Positions 43,268-52,365 of a stretch of DNA of 64,000 bases are shown one piece after another (the stretch's first letter is position 1; the number at the start of each line of letters is the position of its first letter). Source of the stretch: Pseudomonadota bacterium (GTDB taxonomy: Bacteria > Pseudomonadota > Alphaproteobacteria > Rhizobiales > Hyphomicrobiaceae); the NCBI GenBank assembly GCA_018242215.1, contig JAFECG010000031.1, positions 1 through 64,000 of the forward strand, given 5' to 3'. The translations under genes were made by a program, and so were the position numbers. A model generated the notes under the pieces. It was not told the DNA's origin and searched no databases. It saw nothing but the letters and a program-made list of their open reading frames with translations.

Positions 43268-44358
43268 GCCGGTTGCTCTCCATTTGTGCTCCGGCGCGCC
43301 AGTCGCAGGGCCAGATAGGCGAGCGCGGCAACGATGACGGCCGCGATTAGGAAGAACAGCGACGTTCCGAGGATCGAGCCGATCGTCTGGCCATAGATCG
43401 CGAGGATTTCGGTGGAAAATGCCATATAGCCGATCCACAGCGCGCCGCGGTTGCCTTTCGACAACGCGTAAGCAATGGCGACCAGCAGCAGGGAAAGGGT
43501 GACAACAGCCAACAGCAGGAGCTGGGCGACGGACGGGCTTTCGAAGAACTGCAGCGCGAAAAGTCCGGCAAATGTGACGGCAATTGCATACACGAACAGC
43601 GGAGTTGCGAGATGATCGAGGTCGAAACGAGTCTTTTCGATTGCGACGGAGCCGATCGCTGCCAATACGCCCAGAACGGCGACGAGCCCGTGCGCGTGTC
43701 CCTTCCCGAGAAGGTAGCCGAGCGACACGACAAACAGACTCAACGTGAGCGCGGATAGATGCAAACCGGGCCACCAGCGCTGCCAGACGAACGCAGCGGT
43801 CACCAGCGCCCATCCGATCAGGAACGGCCAATGGACCGTATTGCTTTCCGATACGTGCAGGAACGACCAGGTGCCGACGAGGACCATCGCCAATGCGAGC
43901 GTGGGATTTGATCGTAGCACTGCGCCCGCGAGAAGGGTTCCCATCCACCAAAGCAAAATGCCATCCGCCGGATCACCCGAAATATTATACATCTGGCTGA
44001 TGAGCATGATGCTGGCGCCGAACATTCCGGACGAGAAGAGGACCGCGGCGTCCGCCAACAGGGTTTGGCCGCGCATTTCGAGCCATCCGGCGACGCCGTA
44101 TCCAGCCCAGACGCACGCCAAGAGGAAGAGGAGACGGGCCAGCCGCGGCATGTCCTCCCAATGGGCCGCGACGAAGGAAATCGCGGCGAAGCCGAAGAGG
44201 ACGCTCGCCAGAATTCCCAGCGCTGACGCAAGGCTGAATGCACTCGCGCTGTTTTGAACATCGGCGACGATGGCCGCGCGCCCCTCTTCGCTAAGCCAGC
44301 CATTCGCCCGCCAACGATCGAGATCGCGCAACAACCACTTTTTATAGGGTGACCACAT
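43264..44358 (-). CDS. DUF2157 multi-pass membrane protein
   Basis: A 364-residue protein with about 10 membrane helices and a hydrophilic N-terminus (LLRDLDRWRANGWLSEEGR), as in DUF2157. It forms an operon with the GDYXXLXY gene. Role unknown. The 233 bases upstream hold the divergent promoters and the mntH palindrome. Confidence 0.88.
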   Translation of the reverse strand: MWSPYKKWLLRDLDRWRANGWLSEEGRAAIVADVQNSASAFSLASALGILASVLFGFAAISFVAAHWEDMPRLARLLFLLACVWAGYGVAGWLEMRGQTLLADAAVLFSSGMFGASIMLISQMYNISGDPADGILLWWMGTLLAGAVLRSNPTLALAMVLVGTWSFLHVSESNTVHWPFLIGWALVTAAFVWQRWWPGLHLSALTLSLFVVSLGYLLGKGHAHGLVAVLGVLAAIGSVAIEKTRFDLDHLATPLFVYAIAVTFAGLFALQFFESPSVAQLLLLAVVTLSLLLVAIAYALSKGNRGALWIGYMAFSTEILAIYGQTIGSILGTSLFFLIAAVIVAALAYLALRLARRSTNGEQPA

Positions 44359-44568
44359 TTCGACGTTTCACCGGCGCGGCTTCTTCATCCGCAACTGATC
44401 CAGATCACGTCGGCCAACGGTTGACCAGAATAAGATCATGTCGCGATGCTGGTCGATGCGTACCTCTGCCAGGAATTATCCTCAATTTGCCCCTTCTTTT
44501 CGAATTTGTCACACGATCAAGTTGCGCGGCCCTTCTTGACGGGCAAGACATTCTCCCCCACTCTAGTT

Positions 44569-44587
44569 GCAAATGATTGTCATTTGC
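44569..44587. promoter_or_regulatory. 19-bp palindrome before mntH, candidate Mur/Fur box
   Basis: GCAAATGA (44569-44576), TTG, TCATTTGC (44580-44587) form an exact palindrome ending four bases before the mntH ATG. The sequence resembles Fur-superfamily manganese-responsive (Mur) sites of alphaproteobacteria. Its position over the start region would allow repression by metal-loaded regulator. Confidence 0.7.
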
Positions 44588-44591
44588 AGGA

Positions 44592-45971
44592 ATGAGGGAG
44601 CGGCTGGTGGACGCGCGGACGCGGGCTTCGTTGGAAACGCCTGATCTGACGCCGGACGGCACGTGGCGCAAGCCGGTGCGCGATCCTTCGCTCGCCGATG
44701 TCTTTCGGACAGTGCAGGTCGCGGGCCATGAAACGTCGTGGCGCCGCCTCGCGGCTTTCTTCGGCCCAGGTTACATGGTCGCCGTCGGGTACATGGATCC
44801 GGGCAACTGGGCGACCTCGATCGCCGGCGGCTCGAAATTCGGCTACGCACTGCTCTTTATTGCGCTCCTCTCGAATATCATGGCAGTCGTCCTGCAGGCG
44901 CTTTGCGCGCGCCTTGCCATCGGCTCTGGCCGCGACCTGGCGCAGGCATGCCGCGACGGCTATCCGCGTTGGACGGCTTTCCCGCTGTGGCTCCTGGCGG
45001 AAACGGCGATCATTGCGACCGACGTGGCGGAGGTGATCGGCACCGCCATCGGTCTCAATCTTCTGTTCGGCGTGCCGCTCGAAATCGGTGTATTGCTGAC
45101 GGCACTCGATGTGTTCGTCGTGTTGCTGCTGCAGCGGCTCGGCTTCCGCTACCTCGAAGCTTTCATCATCACGATGCTGGGCGTCATCGCGATCTGCTTC
45201 GCCGTTCAGATCGCCATGGCAAATCCGGAATGGGGCGCCGTCATCCGCGGCTTCGCGCCGACGACCGAAATTCTCAAGAATCCAGACATGCTCTATCTGG
45301 CCCTCGGCATCATCGGCGCGACGGTCATGCCGCATAATCTCTACCTGCACTCCGCGATCGTACAGACGCGCGACTACGGCACGACGACCCCGGAGAGACG
45401 CGAAGCTCTAAAATTCGCGACGATCGACTCGACCGTTGCGCTGACGTTTGCCCTTCTCATCAACGCTTCCATCCTGATCCTTGCCGCCGCTGCGTTCCAT
45501 CATTCGGGTAAGACGGATGTGATCGAACTCGGCCAGGCTCAATCGCTGCTGCATCCGCTGCTCGGGTCGGCCATCGCGCCGACGCTGTTCGGGATCGCAC
45601 TGCTGTGCTGCGGTTTGAATTCGACCGTCACGGCCACGCTTGCTGGTCAGACGGTAATGGAAGGCTTTCTCCAGATCCGTCTCGCGCCGTGGCTGCGACG
45701 GCTCATCACGCGCTCGGTCGCGCTGCTACCCGCCGCGGGCGTGACGCTTCTTTACGGAGAGGCGGAGACGGCAAAGCTGCTGATCCTCACACAGGTCATT
45801 CTAAGCCTGCAGTTGCCCTTCGCCGTGATCCCGCTCGTCCAATTCACAGCGAGCCGCGGCAAGCTCGGGGATCTCGTCTCCCCCAGATGGCTGAGCGTCA
45901 TTGCCGCCGTCATTGCGGCCATGATCGTCGCGCTCAATGCGAAGCTGGTTTACGATTATTTCGTTGGATAG
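44592..45971 (+). CDS. mntH: Nramp-family Mn2+/divalent metal transporter
   Basis: A 459-residue protein with about 11 helices. The metal-binding motifs are in helix 1 ([14 protein letters not shown]) and helix 6 ([13 protein letters not shown]), both typical of MntH. It imports Mn2+ (or Fe2+) with H+. The ATG at 44592 is chosen because an earlier TTG at 44577 lies in the palindrome; a GTG at 44607 with AGGGAG upstream is an alternative. Confidence 0.94.
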   Translation: MRERLVDARTRASLETPDLTPDGTWRKPVRDPSLADVFRTVQVAGHETSWRRLAAFFGPGYMVAVGYMDPGNWATSIAGGSKFGYALLFIALLSNIMAVVLQALCARLAIGSGRDLAQACRDGYPRWTAFPLWLLAETAIIATDVAEVIGTAIGLNLLFGVPLEIGVLLTALDVFVVLLLQRLGFRYLEAFIITMLGVIAICFAVQIAMANPEWGAVIRGFAPTTEILKNPDMLYLALGIIGATVMPHNLYLHSAIVQTRDYGTTTPERREALKFATIDSTVALTFALLINASILILAAAAFHHSGKTDVIELGQAQSLLHPLLGSAIAPTLFGIALLCCGLNSTVTATLAGQTVMEGFLQIRLAPWLRRLITRSVALLPAAGVTLLYGEAETAKLLILTQVILSLQLPFAVIPLVQFTASRGKLGDLVSPRWLSVIAAVIAAMIVALNAKLVYDYFVG

Positions 45972-46112
45972 GCGCTCATTCGCCGGTCCCGTCCACGCGA
46001 TTTGCCTTGGCACGCCGTCCTGCTTAAGAAGGTCACGTCGGGCTGTGCACAGCGTGGGCGATCTCGCCCTCCAGCTGACGAGCCCATCCACTTTCTCAAA
46101 CGAAGAGACGCC

Positions 46113-47546
46113 GTGCCGACAGTTGGATCCACCGCCGTTCATGTCATTGGGGCCGGGCTGGCCGGATCGGAAGCCGCGCATCAAATCGCAATAACAGGCA
46201 CACCGGTTGTTCTGCACGAGATGCGGCCGATACGTTCGACGGAAGCGCATAAGACGGATGGTTTTGCCGAGCTTGTCTGCTCGAATTCGTTTCGCTCGGA
46301 CGATTGGGAAAACAACGCCGTCGGGCTTCTGCATGAAGAGCTTCGGCGTGCGGGCTCTCTGATCATGGCGGCAGCCGACAAGCACAAGCTTCCGGCGGGC
46401 GGTGCGCTTGCGGTCGATCGCGACGCATTTTCAGCGGAGATCACAGCGCAGCTTTCCGCCAATCCGCTCGTAACGATCGAGCGCGGCGAGATCGCTGGGC
46501 TGCCGCCCGACGATTGGGGGAATGTCATCATAGCGACGGGGCCGCTGACCTCGCCATCGCTGAGCTCCGCGCTTGGCGGCCTGACAGGCGAAGACTCGCT
46601 CGCGTTCTTCGATGCCATCGCACCCGTCGTGCATCGCGAGTCCATCGACACGTCGCTTGCGTGGTTCCAATCGCGGTACGACAAGGCTGGACCCGCCGGC
46701 ACGGGCGCCGATTATCTCAACTGCCCGATGTCGAAGGATGAGTACGAGGCGTTCGTCGATGCGCTTCTTGCCGGTGAGAAGACGATCTTCAAGGAATGGG
46801 AGGCGTCGACGCCGTATTTCGACGGCTGTCTGCCGATCGAAGTGATGGCCGAGCGCGGTCGCGAGACGCTGCGTTATGGCCCGATGAAGCCAGTCGGCCT
46901 CGATGATCCGCGTACGGGACGCTGGCCCTATGCCGTCGTGCAGCTTCGCCAGGACAACGCGCTCGGCACACTGTGGAACATGGTCGGCTTCCAGACGAAA
47001 CTGAAACACGCCGAGCAAGTACGCATCTTCCGGATGATCCCCGGTTTGCAGAATGCCGAGTTCGCGCGGCTCGGCGGGCTTCATCGCAATACGTATCTCA
47101 ATTCGCCGAAGTTGCTCGACGGCTCGCTGCGGCTCAAAGCGATGCCGCGTCTTCGCTTCGCCGGACAGGTCACGGGCGTCGAAGGATACATCGAAAGCGC
47201 GGCCATCGGCTTGCTCGCCGGGCGCTTTGCTGCGGCGGATGTGACGGGCTTTCCGAGTCAGGCGCCACCCGTGACGACGGCACTCGGCGCGCTTCTCAGC
47301 CACATCACAGGCGGCCACCTCATCGCCGACGACGGCGAGCGTGGTTCGCCGCGATCATTCCAGCCGATGAACATCAACTATGGGCTGCTGCCGGACCTCG
47401 ATGCCAATCCAACGCACGACATAGCAGGCCAGCGGCTCAAGGGTCCGGAGCGCGGACGCGAGAAAAAGCGGATGATGTCGCGGCGGGCGCTTGCGGATCT
47501 GACGCGTTGGCTCGGCGATGCCGCGCCGGTAAGACGAACTGCGTAG
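46113..47546 (+). CDS. trmFO: tRNA (uracil-54-C5)-methyltransferase, folate- and FAD-dependent
   Basis: A 477-residue flavoprotein: [18 protein letters not shown] (FAD-binding GxGxxG), [29 protein letters not shown] and [19 protein letters not shown]. It methylates U54 in the T loop of tRNA using methylene-tetrahydrofolate. The GTG at 46113 is preceded by GAAGAG and gives the family length; an upstream frame starts at 46002. Confidence 0.95.
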   Translation: MPTVGSTAVHVIGAGLAGSEAAHQIAITGTPVVLHEMRPIRSTEAHKTDGFAELVCSNSFRSDDWENNAVGLLHEELRRAGSLIMAAADKHKLPAGGALAVDRDAFSAEITAQLSANPLVTIERGEIAGLPPDDWGNVIIATGPLTSPSLSSALGGLTGEDSLAFFDAIAPVVHRESIDTSLAWFQSRYDKAGPAGTGADYLNCPMSKDEYEAFVDALLAGEKTIFKEWEASTPYFDGCLPIEVMAERGRETLRYGPMKPVGLDDPRTGRWPYAVVQLRQDNALGTLWNMVGFQTKLKHAEQVRIFRMIPGLQNAEFARLGGLHRNTYLNSPKLLDGSLRLKAMPRLRFAGQVTGVEGYIESAAIGLLAGRFAAADVTGFPSQAPPVTTALGALLSHITGGHLIADDGERGSPRSFQPMNINYGLLPDLDANPTHDIAGQRLKGPERGREKKRMMSRRALADLTRWLGDAAPVRRTA

Positions 47547-47568
47547 CGATCAGAACAATCAGCGGCCT

Positions 47569-50091
47569 TCAGTTACCCGATGCAGGGGCAAACGGCTTTG
47601 GTGCAAAGTCATCGCCGCCCGTAGCGGGAGCGACTGCGGGCGCTTGAGGTGCCGGCGCCGACGACGACACCGGCGGAAGCGCTTTCGATTCCACAGTTAC
47701 CGGGGATTGCGACGCGGCGGTTCCGACGGCAGCGGCCGGTGGAGGGCCCGACGCGCTCATGCCATCCGCCGCCGGTGGGACGGTCACTGGCGGGAGAGGT
47801 CCGGCTGCCGCCGCCGCGGGCTGCATGTTCACTGGCAAAGCCGATCGCCGCAATTCAAACGACTGGACCGGCGTCGTAGTCGCGGTGGTGCTCGGCTGAG
47901 GCGTTGGCGGCGGTTCGCTGCCCGGCGGCCCCGAGGTCACGCCGATGGTTTCGAGCGGTTTCGGCGTATCTTCAGGGTCGGGCGCGCCAATGTCGCTGTC
48001 GTCGGCGGGCTCGGAAACCTTCGGCGGGATTGCGCCGGTGACCGCTCCCTTATCGCTTTGCGAATTTTCCTGCGACTTCGACAGGATCGCTTTGACGTCC
48101 GGCATCTCGACATTCGGCTCGGCGACGGCTGGCGGAAGATCGCTCGGAGACGGCACCGCATAGCCTGTCGGATCGGCGTCGGAGCCTTCGCCATACTTCG
48201 CGAGCACCACTCTTGCCTTATCGACGACAGCGTCGGCAATCGCCGCCTGTCCTTCGGCTGTCGGATGGAACGCGCCGGAATAGGTCGAAGCCAGAATGGC
48301 CTGAAACGGCGCGAACGGCTCGATCTTCAGATACTTCGCGAGGAATCCCGCGGCGGCATGGAAGTTGCCGGTCATGAAGGCATCATTGGGAGTCCGGAAC
48401 CAACGCTGCCGCGCGGCATAGGGCTGATAGTCTGCCGGATTGTAGGGCGTCCACATGCCGTCGATCTTACGGGGCAGCCGAAGGTCGTCGACCTCGCTGA
48501 CGCCCTGCACGCTCAATCCCGCACAGATGCTTCGGCCGATGAAGGCGCGGCGGTGCGTCTCGACGAACGTCCAGCCGAATTCATTCGAGCTATCGCGCAT
48601 CTGCCGGTTGAGCTTGTCGGCGAACCACATACCCAGCTTCAATCGCGTGCGGTCGAGCTGGAAATCGGGAACGACATCCATGCCGGCATTGCCGCTCGCG
48701 CATAACTCGCTGCCATCACCCTGAAGCGCGAGCCCCGGATAAGCGACGAGCAGGATTCGATCGCTTTCCTCCCAGGGTATGTACAAAAGGGCATGGATCG
48801 CGCGATTGAGTGCCTTATAGCGGGGGCCCAAATTATCGAGCGCGGTCGTCGCCTCGGCATCGCTGTGGATTTCACCCAGCCAGCCGCCGAGTTCGCGCAA
48901 TAAAGATTCATTCGAGAGTACGGTGTTTGCGACGAGCCGCGAAAAGCCGATGTCGTTGCCACCGATCGACAGCAGCACCAGATCGATCTTCCGCGCGACA
49001 TCCTGCGGACACTTGCGCATGATGATGTCGCGCAATTCCGGCACGGCGCCGTTCTGATAATACGCGTCCGGCAGGTTCACCGCTTCGGTCTTGTTGTTGC
49101 CGCACTGCGCTTCCGCGACCGCAGACAATTGTGAAAACCGCGGCGGGTTGGGCACCCATTCGTTGCCCTTGTAGCGCAGGAACAGTCCATCGGTGATCTC
49201 GGCACCGGCACAGGAAACGCCGACGAAGGTGACCGCGCGGTGGGGATCTTCGATGGCAAGCTGGAGCGCGGTTCGCATCTGCTCGGAGTAGAGCGAGCGA
49301 TGGCAAGCCTGATCGAGCCAACGGGCGTTTTCCTTGATGAAGGCTTTGTCGCCAAGTTCCCGCCACGGCCCGATACGCGCCGGATAGCCTTTCAGGCTGC
49401 CATAGAGGCCGATGGTGCTGTAATCGGCGGTACGCTCGCGCGAAAAGCGAACAGGCATATCGGGGTTGCCCTCGCCGGAGGCGAAGCTGTCTCCCATGCC
49501 GGCGACCAGGATATCGCGGACCCTGATATTGGCTCTCGCGATCTCTCTGCCGCCGATCTCGACTGTGACGACCGTGCCGCCCGGATAGGGCACGACGAAG
49601 CGCGCCGGCTCGCTGCAGGGCTGCGTGATCGCATCGCCGCGGGGGTTCTTGGCATCGCCGCGCGGCGCGGAAAGCCACGTGCACGACAGGGTAGACGCAT
49701 CATCGATGCCTTTGATCCTGGCAAGCACGGCGTGATGCGTGGGGTTGATGTAATCGTCGTAGGCGGAGCAATTAAAGCGGTTGTTGCTCCAGCACGTCTT
49801 GCGGAACATCGACGCTGCCCAGCCGTCGCGGTCGTCTCTCTGCAGGGCATGCTCTTCCGAAAGAACGGGCGACCGACGTTCGCGTGGTCCGAGGGCGCGA
49901 TAGGTCTCGCGATGGGCATTGGTATCGTCGGGATCGGTGAAGAACCGAAACGGATTTTCGACGCGCCACGTTACAACGGGCGCTGCTTCTGCCTCTCCGG
50001 GCACGACGAGGCTAGCGATGGCGGCTGAAGCCAACGGAAGGAACAGCCCTGCCGCGATTGCTCGCAGCCCTTGTCGCAAGAATGTCCCCAT
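47569..50091 (-). CDS. large exported SGNH/GDSL-type hydrolase with Pro-rich tail
   Basis: An 840-residue protein with a signal peptide (about residues 10-36). SGNH blocks: MGDSFASGEGN (Ser), LLSIGGNDIGFS (Gly-Asn-Asp) and AFHPTAEGQ (His). About 200 C-terminal residues are rich in Pro, Ser and Ala, a likely disordered or wall-associated tail. It probably de-acylates an envelope polymer or lipid; the substrate is unknown. The start has GAGGGCAG upstream. Confidence 0.83.
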   Translation of the reverse strand: MGTFLRQGLRAIAAGLFLPLASAAIASLVVPGEAEAAPVVTWRVENPFRFFTDPDDTNAHRETYRALGPRERRSPVLSEEHALQRDDRDGWAASMFRKTCWSNNRFNCSAYDDYINPTHHAVLARIKGIDDASTLSCTWLSAPRGDAKNPRGDAITQPCSEPARFVVPYPGGTVVTVEIGGREIARANIRVRDILVAGMGDSFASGEGNPDMPVRFSRERTADYSTIGLYGSLKGYPARIGPWRELGDKAFIKENARWLDQACHRSLYSEQMRTALQLAIEDPHRAVTFVGVSCAGAEITDGLFLRYKGNEWVPNPPRFSQLSAVAEAQCGNNKTEAVNLPDAYYQNGAVPELRDIIMRKCPQDVARKIDLVLLSIGGNDIGFSRLVANTVLSNESLLRELGGWLGEIHSDAEATTALDNLGPRYKALNRAIHALLYIPWEESDRILLVAYPGLALQGDGSELCASGNAGMDVVPDFQLDRTRLKLGMWFADKLNRQMRDSSNEFGWTFVETHRRAFIGRSICAGLSVQGVSEVDDLRLPRKIDGMWTPYNPADYQPYAARQRWFRTPNDAFMTGNFHAAAGFLAKYLKIEPFAPFQAILASTYSGAFHPTAEGQAAIADAVVDKARVVLAKYGEGSDADPTGYAVPSPSDLPPAVAEPNVEMPDVKAILSKSQENSQSDKGAVTGAIPPKVSEPADDSDIGAPDPEDTPKPLETIGVTSGPPGSEPPPTPQPSTTATTTPVQSFELRRSALPVNMQPAAAAAGPLPPVTVPPAADGMSASGPPPAAAVGTAASQSPVTVESKALPPVSSSAPAPQAPAVAPATGGDDFAPKPFAPASGN

Positions 50092-50111
50092 CTGCCCTCT
50101 TCGCCCGGCCG

Positions 50112-50975
50112 TCACATGCGACCCGACCAATGCGCGCGTGCAATACGCCACAATCGAGCAATAGGCGCGATTTCCACGATATCACGCGCCGGCTCGTGCC
50201 GAGCGTTTTGCAAAGCGCGAAAATAGGGCTCGACGAGGGCAAGGGGCAGTAAAGACGTGATCAAAAGGCGTGGTTTGCCCGCGAGATGACGCCGCACGTC
50301 GTCGAGCGCTCGTCGGCCTTCCCCCACAATCCAGGCGATCTGCGGCCGCCAATCCGGGGGCTCCCCTTGTTCATAGGGGTTCGGAGCGCGAGTGTCCGGC
50401 AGGATCGCGCGGCCATGCATCAGAGCATAGGGTAACTCGATGCCGCTGCGCGCGTAGCCTGCCGCGCGGGCGGCCGCATCGAGCGTCGCCGCATCCATTT
50501 CAGTGCCAAGGATCGACGCCGCGAGCAAAAACGGCGTTCCGTCGACGGCACGAAAACGCGCGACAAGCTCTGCGTCGCTTTCGGGCGGGTCGGCATAGAG
50601 CGCGTCAGCGTGAGCGGCGAGATAATCTTCGATTTGGCCCAGAGACAGCGCGCGCCGACGTATGACCTCCGCGAATGCGTCCAACACAGGGTTGCCGGAA
50701 CGGCCGCTCTCGCCGCGGCTGAGGAATGCATCCCGCCACCAGGCGACGCGGATTTCGCCGAGCGCGGATTCACTTACCTGGCGCGAGATGCGCTCGATCT
50801 CGCCGGTGAAAGCTGCGAGAGCGATAAGATCCTCGCGGGCTTCTGACGGCGCGAAAAGTGCGGCGTAAAATCGATCGGGCGCGTGGGCTCGCGCGCTTGC
50901 GCGTACTGCATCAAAATCGATCGTTTGCGTGCTGACATCGCTCACGCTTGCTTCCGGCTGACTGAAATGGCGCAC
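50112..50975 (-). CDS. squalene/phytoene synthase family protein, NDUFAF6-like
   Basis: A 287-residue protein: FYAALFAPSEAREDLIALAAFTGEI and ALGEIRVAWWRDAFLSRG match the family, but the second Asp-rich prenyl-binding motif is missing. This is the pattern of the NDUFAF6-like branch linked to complex I assembly rather than carotenoid synthesis. The GTG start overlaps the Mth938 gene's stop (TAGTG), so translation is coupled. Confidence 0.82.
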   Translation of the reverse strand: MRHFSQPEASVSDVSTQTIDFDAVRASARAHAPDRFYAALFAPSEAREDLIALAAFTGEIERISRQVSESALGEIRVAWWRDAFLSRGESGRSGNPVLDAFAEVIRRRALSLGQIEDYLAAHADALYADPPESDAELVARFRAVDGTPFLLAASILGTEMDAATLDAAARAAGYARSGIELPYALMHGRAILPDTRAPNPYEQGEPPDWRPQIAWIVGEGRRALDDVRRHLAGKPRLLITSLLPLALVEPYFRALQNARHEPARDIVEIAPIARLWRIARAHWSGRM

Positions 50976-51352
50976 TAAGTGACCGCGATCAGCGCCGCCG
51001 CTATCGGGCGCTTTTCCGCGATCAGAATGTTGTACGTGCGGGCAGCGGCTCCTGTCGACATTGGTTCAAGACCGATGCCCGCTTTAGCGAACGCGGCGTA
51101 GACTTCCGGTTCGAGCCAAAGCTGCTTTTCTCCCGTGCCGAGGAGCACCGTGATCGGCGGTTCGAGCAGGCCCAAGAGGAAATCAATGTCTCCGGGCCCA
51201 AGCGTTTCGATGCTCGTTGCCGCCCAGGCGTAAATGCCGGACGGCAAACATAGGATCGAACCGCGATGACTCATGTCGGCGAAACGGAAGCCGCCATTGC
51301 CGTAGGCGGTGATCGCAGTCTCGTAAGGATAGCGGGCGACGTCGCGGTCCAT
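50975..51352 (-). CDS. Mth938-domain protein (NDUFAF3-like)
   Basis: A 125-residue protein with the Mth938/DUF498 pattern: ITAYGNGGFRFADMSHRGSI, then LPSGIYAWAATS and ITVLLGTGEKQLWLEPE. The mitochondrial relative NDUFAF3 is a complex I assembly factor. It adjoins an NDUFAF6-like gene and secF. The ATG at 51352 fits the family N-terminus. Confidence 0.88.
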   Translation of the reverse strand: MDRDVARYPYETAITAYGNGGFRFADMSHRGSILCLPSGIYAWAATSIETLGPGDIDFLLGLLEPPITVLLGTGEKQLWLEPEVYAAFAKAGIGLEPMSTGAAARTYNILIAEKRPIAAALIAVT

Positions 51353-51375
51353 GGCGGCGTTCGCTCCGGTTGTCC

Positions 51376-52353
51376 TCAGACTTTTGCCCGGCTCGCTTTC
51401 GTCGCCGCAACCGTCTTGGCGGCGGCGTCGCTCCAATCGCGCTTCACACCGAGGTAGCCGAGGAGCGGCGCGGCGATGAAGATCGACGAGTACGTTCCGA
51501 TGACCACGCCCAACAGCATCGCGAGATTGAAGCTCCGGATCACCTCGCCGCCGAAGATGTAAAGCGACAGCAAAACGCCCATGGCCGTCATGCCCGTCAA
51601 AATGGTGCGCGAGAGGGTTTCGTTGATTGAGAGATTCAAAAGCTCGTTGAGCTCCATCTTCTTGAATTTGCGGAGATTTTCGCGAATTCGGTCAGACACG
51701 ACGACGGTGTCGTTCACCGAATAGCCAAGGATCGTCAGAAGCGCCGCCACTGTCGACAGATCGAACTGGATCTGAAAGAGCGAAAAGATGCCCGCCGTCA
51801 CCAAAACGTCGTGCGTCAAAGCGACGACGGCGCCGACGGCAAACTGCCACTCGAACCGGAACCACACATAAGCAACGATCGCGAGAATACCGGCTGCGAC
51901 GGCGATGAAGCCGGTCATGCGCAGCTCGCTCGAAACGGCCGGTCCAACGACCTCGACACGTCGCTGCACGTAATCCGCGGACGTTGCCGCCGTCACCTTT
52001 TTCAGAGCATCCTGCTGCGCGCCTTCGCCACCCGGCTGCTCTTCGAGGCGAATGAGGACGTCATCGGGCGTGCCAAACTCTTGAATCTGGACGTTGCCGA
52101 GACCCAGGCCGTTCAACTTGTCACGCAGACCGCTGATGTCAGCATTGCCCGATTTGGTCTTCAGCTCGATCAGCGAGCCGCCCTTGAAGTCGACGCCGTA
52201 ATTGAGGCCAAGGCTCAGACAGAGTCCGAGCGAAATGATCATCGCGATGATCGACGCCCCCAGTGCCGGGCCTTTGAACTTCATGAACGGCAGGCGCAGG
52301 TCGTGCGGAAAGAAGTCTCTGCCCTTGAAGACCGGAATAAGTTTCATCAACAC
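51376..52353 (-). CDS. secF: preprotein translocase subunit SecF
   Basis: A 325-residue protein with six membrane helices. Signatures: LNYGVDFKGGSLIELKT near the N-terminus and TILGYSVNDTVVVSDRIREN. With SecD it uses the proton-motive force to pull secreted proteins. The GTG at 52353 has AGGAG nine bases upstream. It follows secD directly. Confidence 0.97.
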   Translation of the reverse strand: MLMKLIPVFKGRDFFPHDLRLPFMKFKGPALGASIIAMIISLGLCLSLGLNYGVDFKGGSLIELKTKSGNADISGLRDKLNGLGLGNVQIQEFGTPDDVLIRLEEQPGGEGAQQDALKKVTAATSADYVQRRVEVVGPAVSSELRMTGFIAVAAGILAIVAYVWFRFEWQFAVGAVVALTHDVLVTAGIFSLFQIQFDLSTVAALLTILGYSVNDTVVVSDRIRENLRKFKKMELNELLNLSINETLSRTILTGMTAMGVLLSLYIFGGEVIRSFNLAMLLGVVIGTYSSIFIAAPLLGYLGVKRDWSDAAAKTVAATKASRAKV

Positions 52354-52365
52354 GGAAGCGGTCTC

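Noticed and set aside
50112-50975. Carotenoid or hopanoid squalene/phytoene synthase
   Set aside because: The second Asp-rich substrate motif is absent and no terpenoid genes adjoin it.
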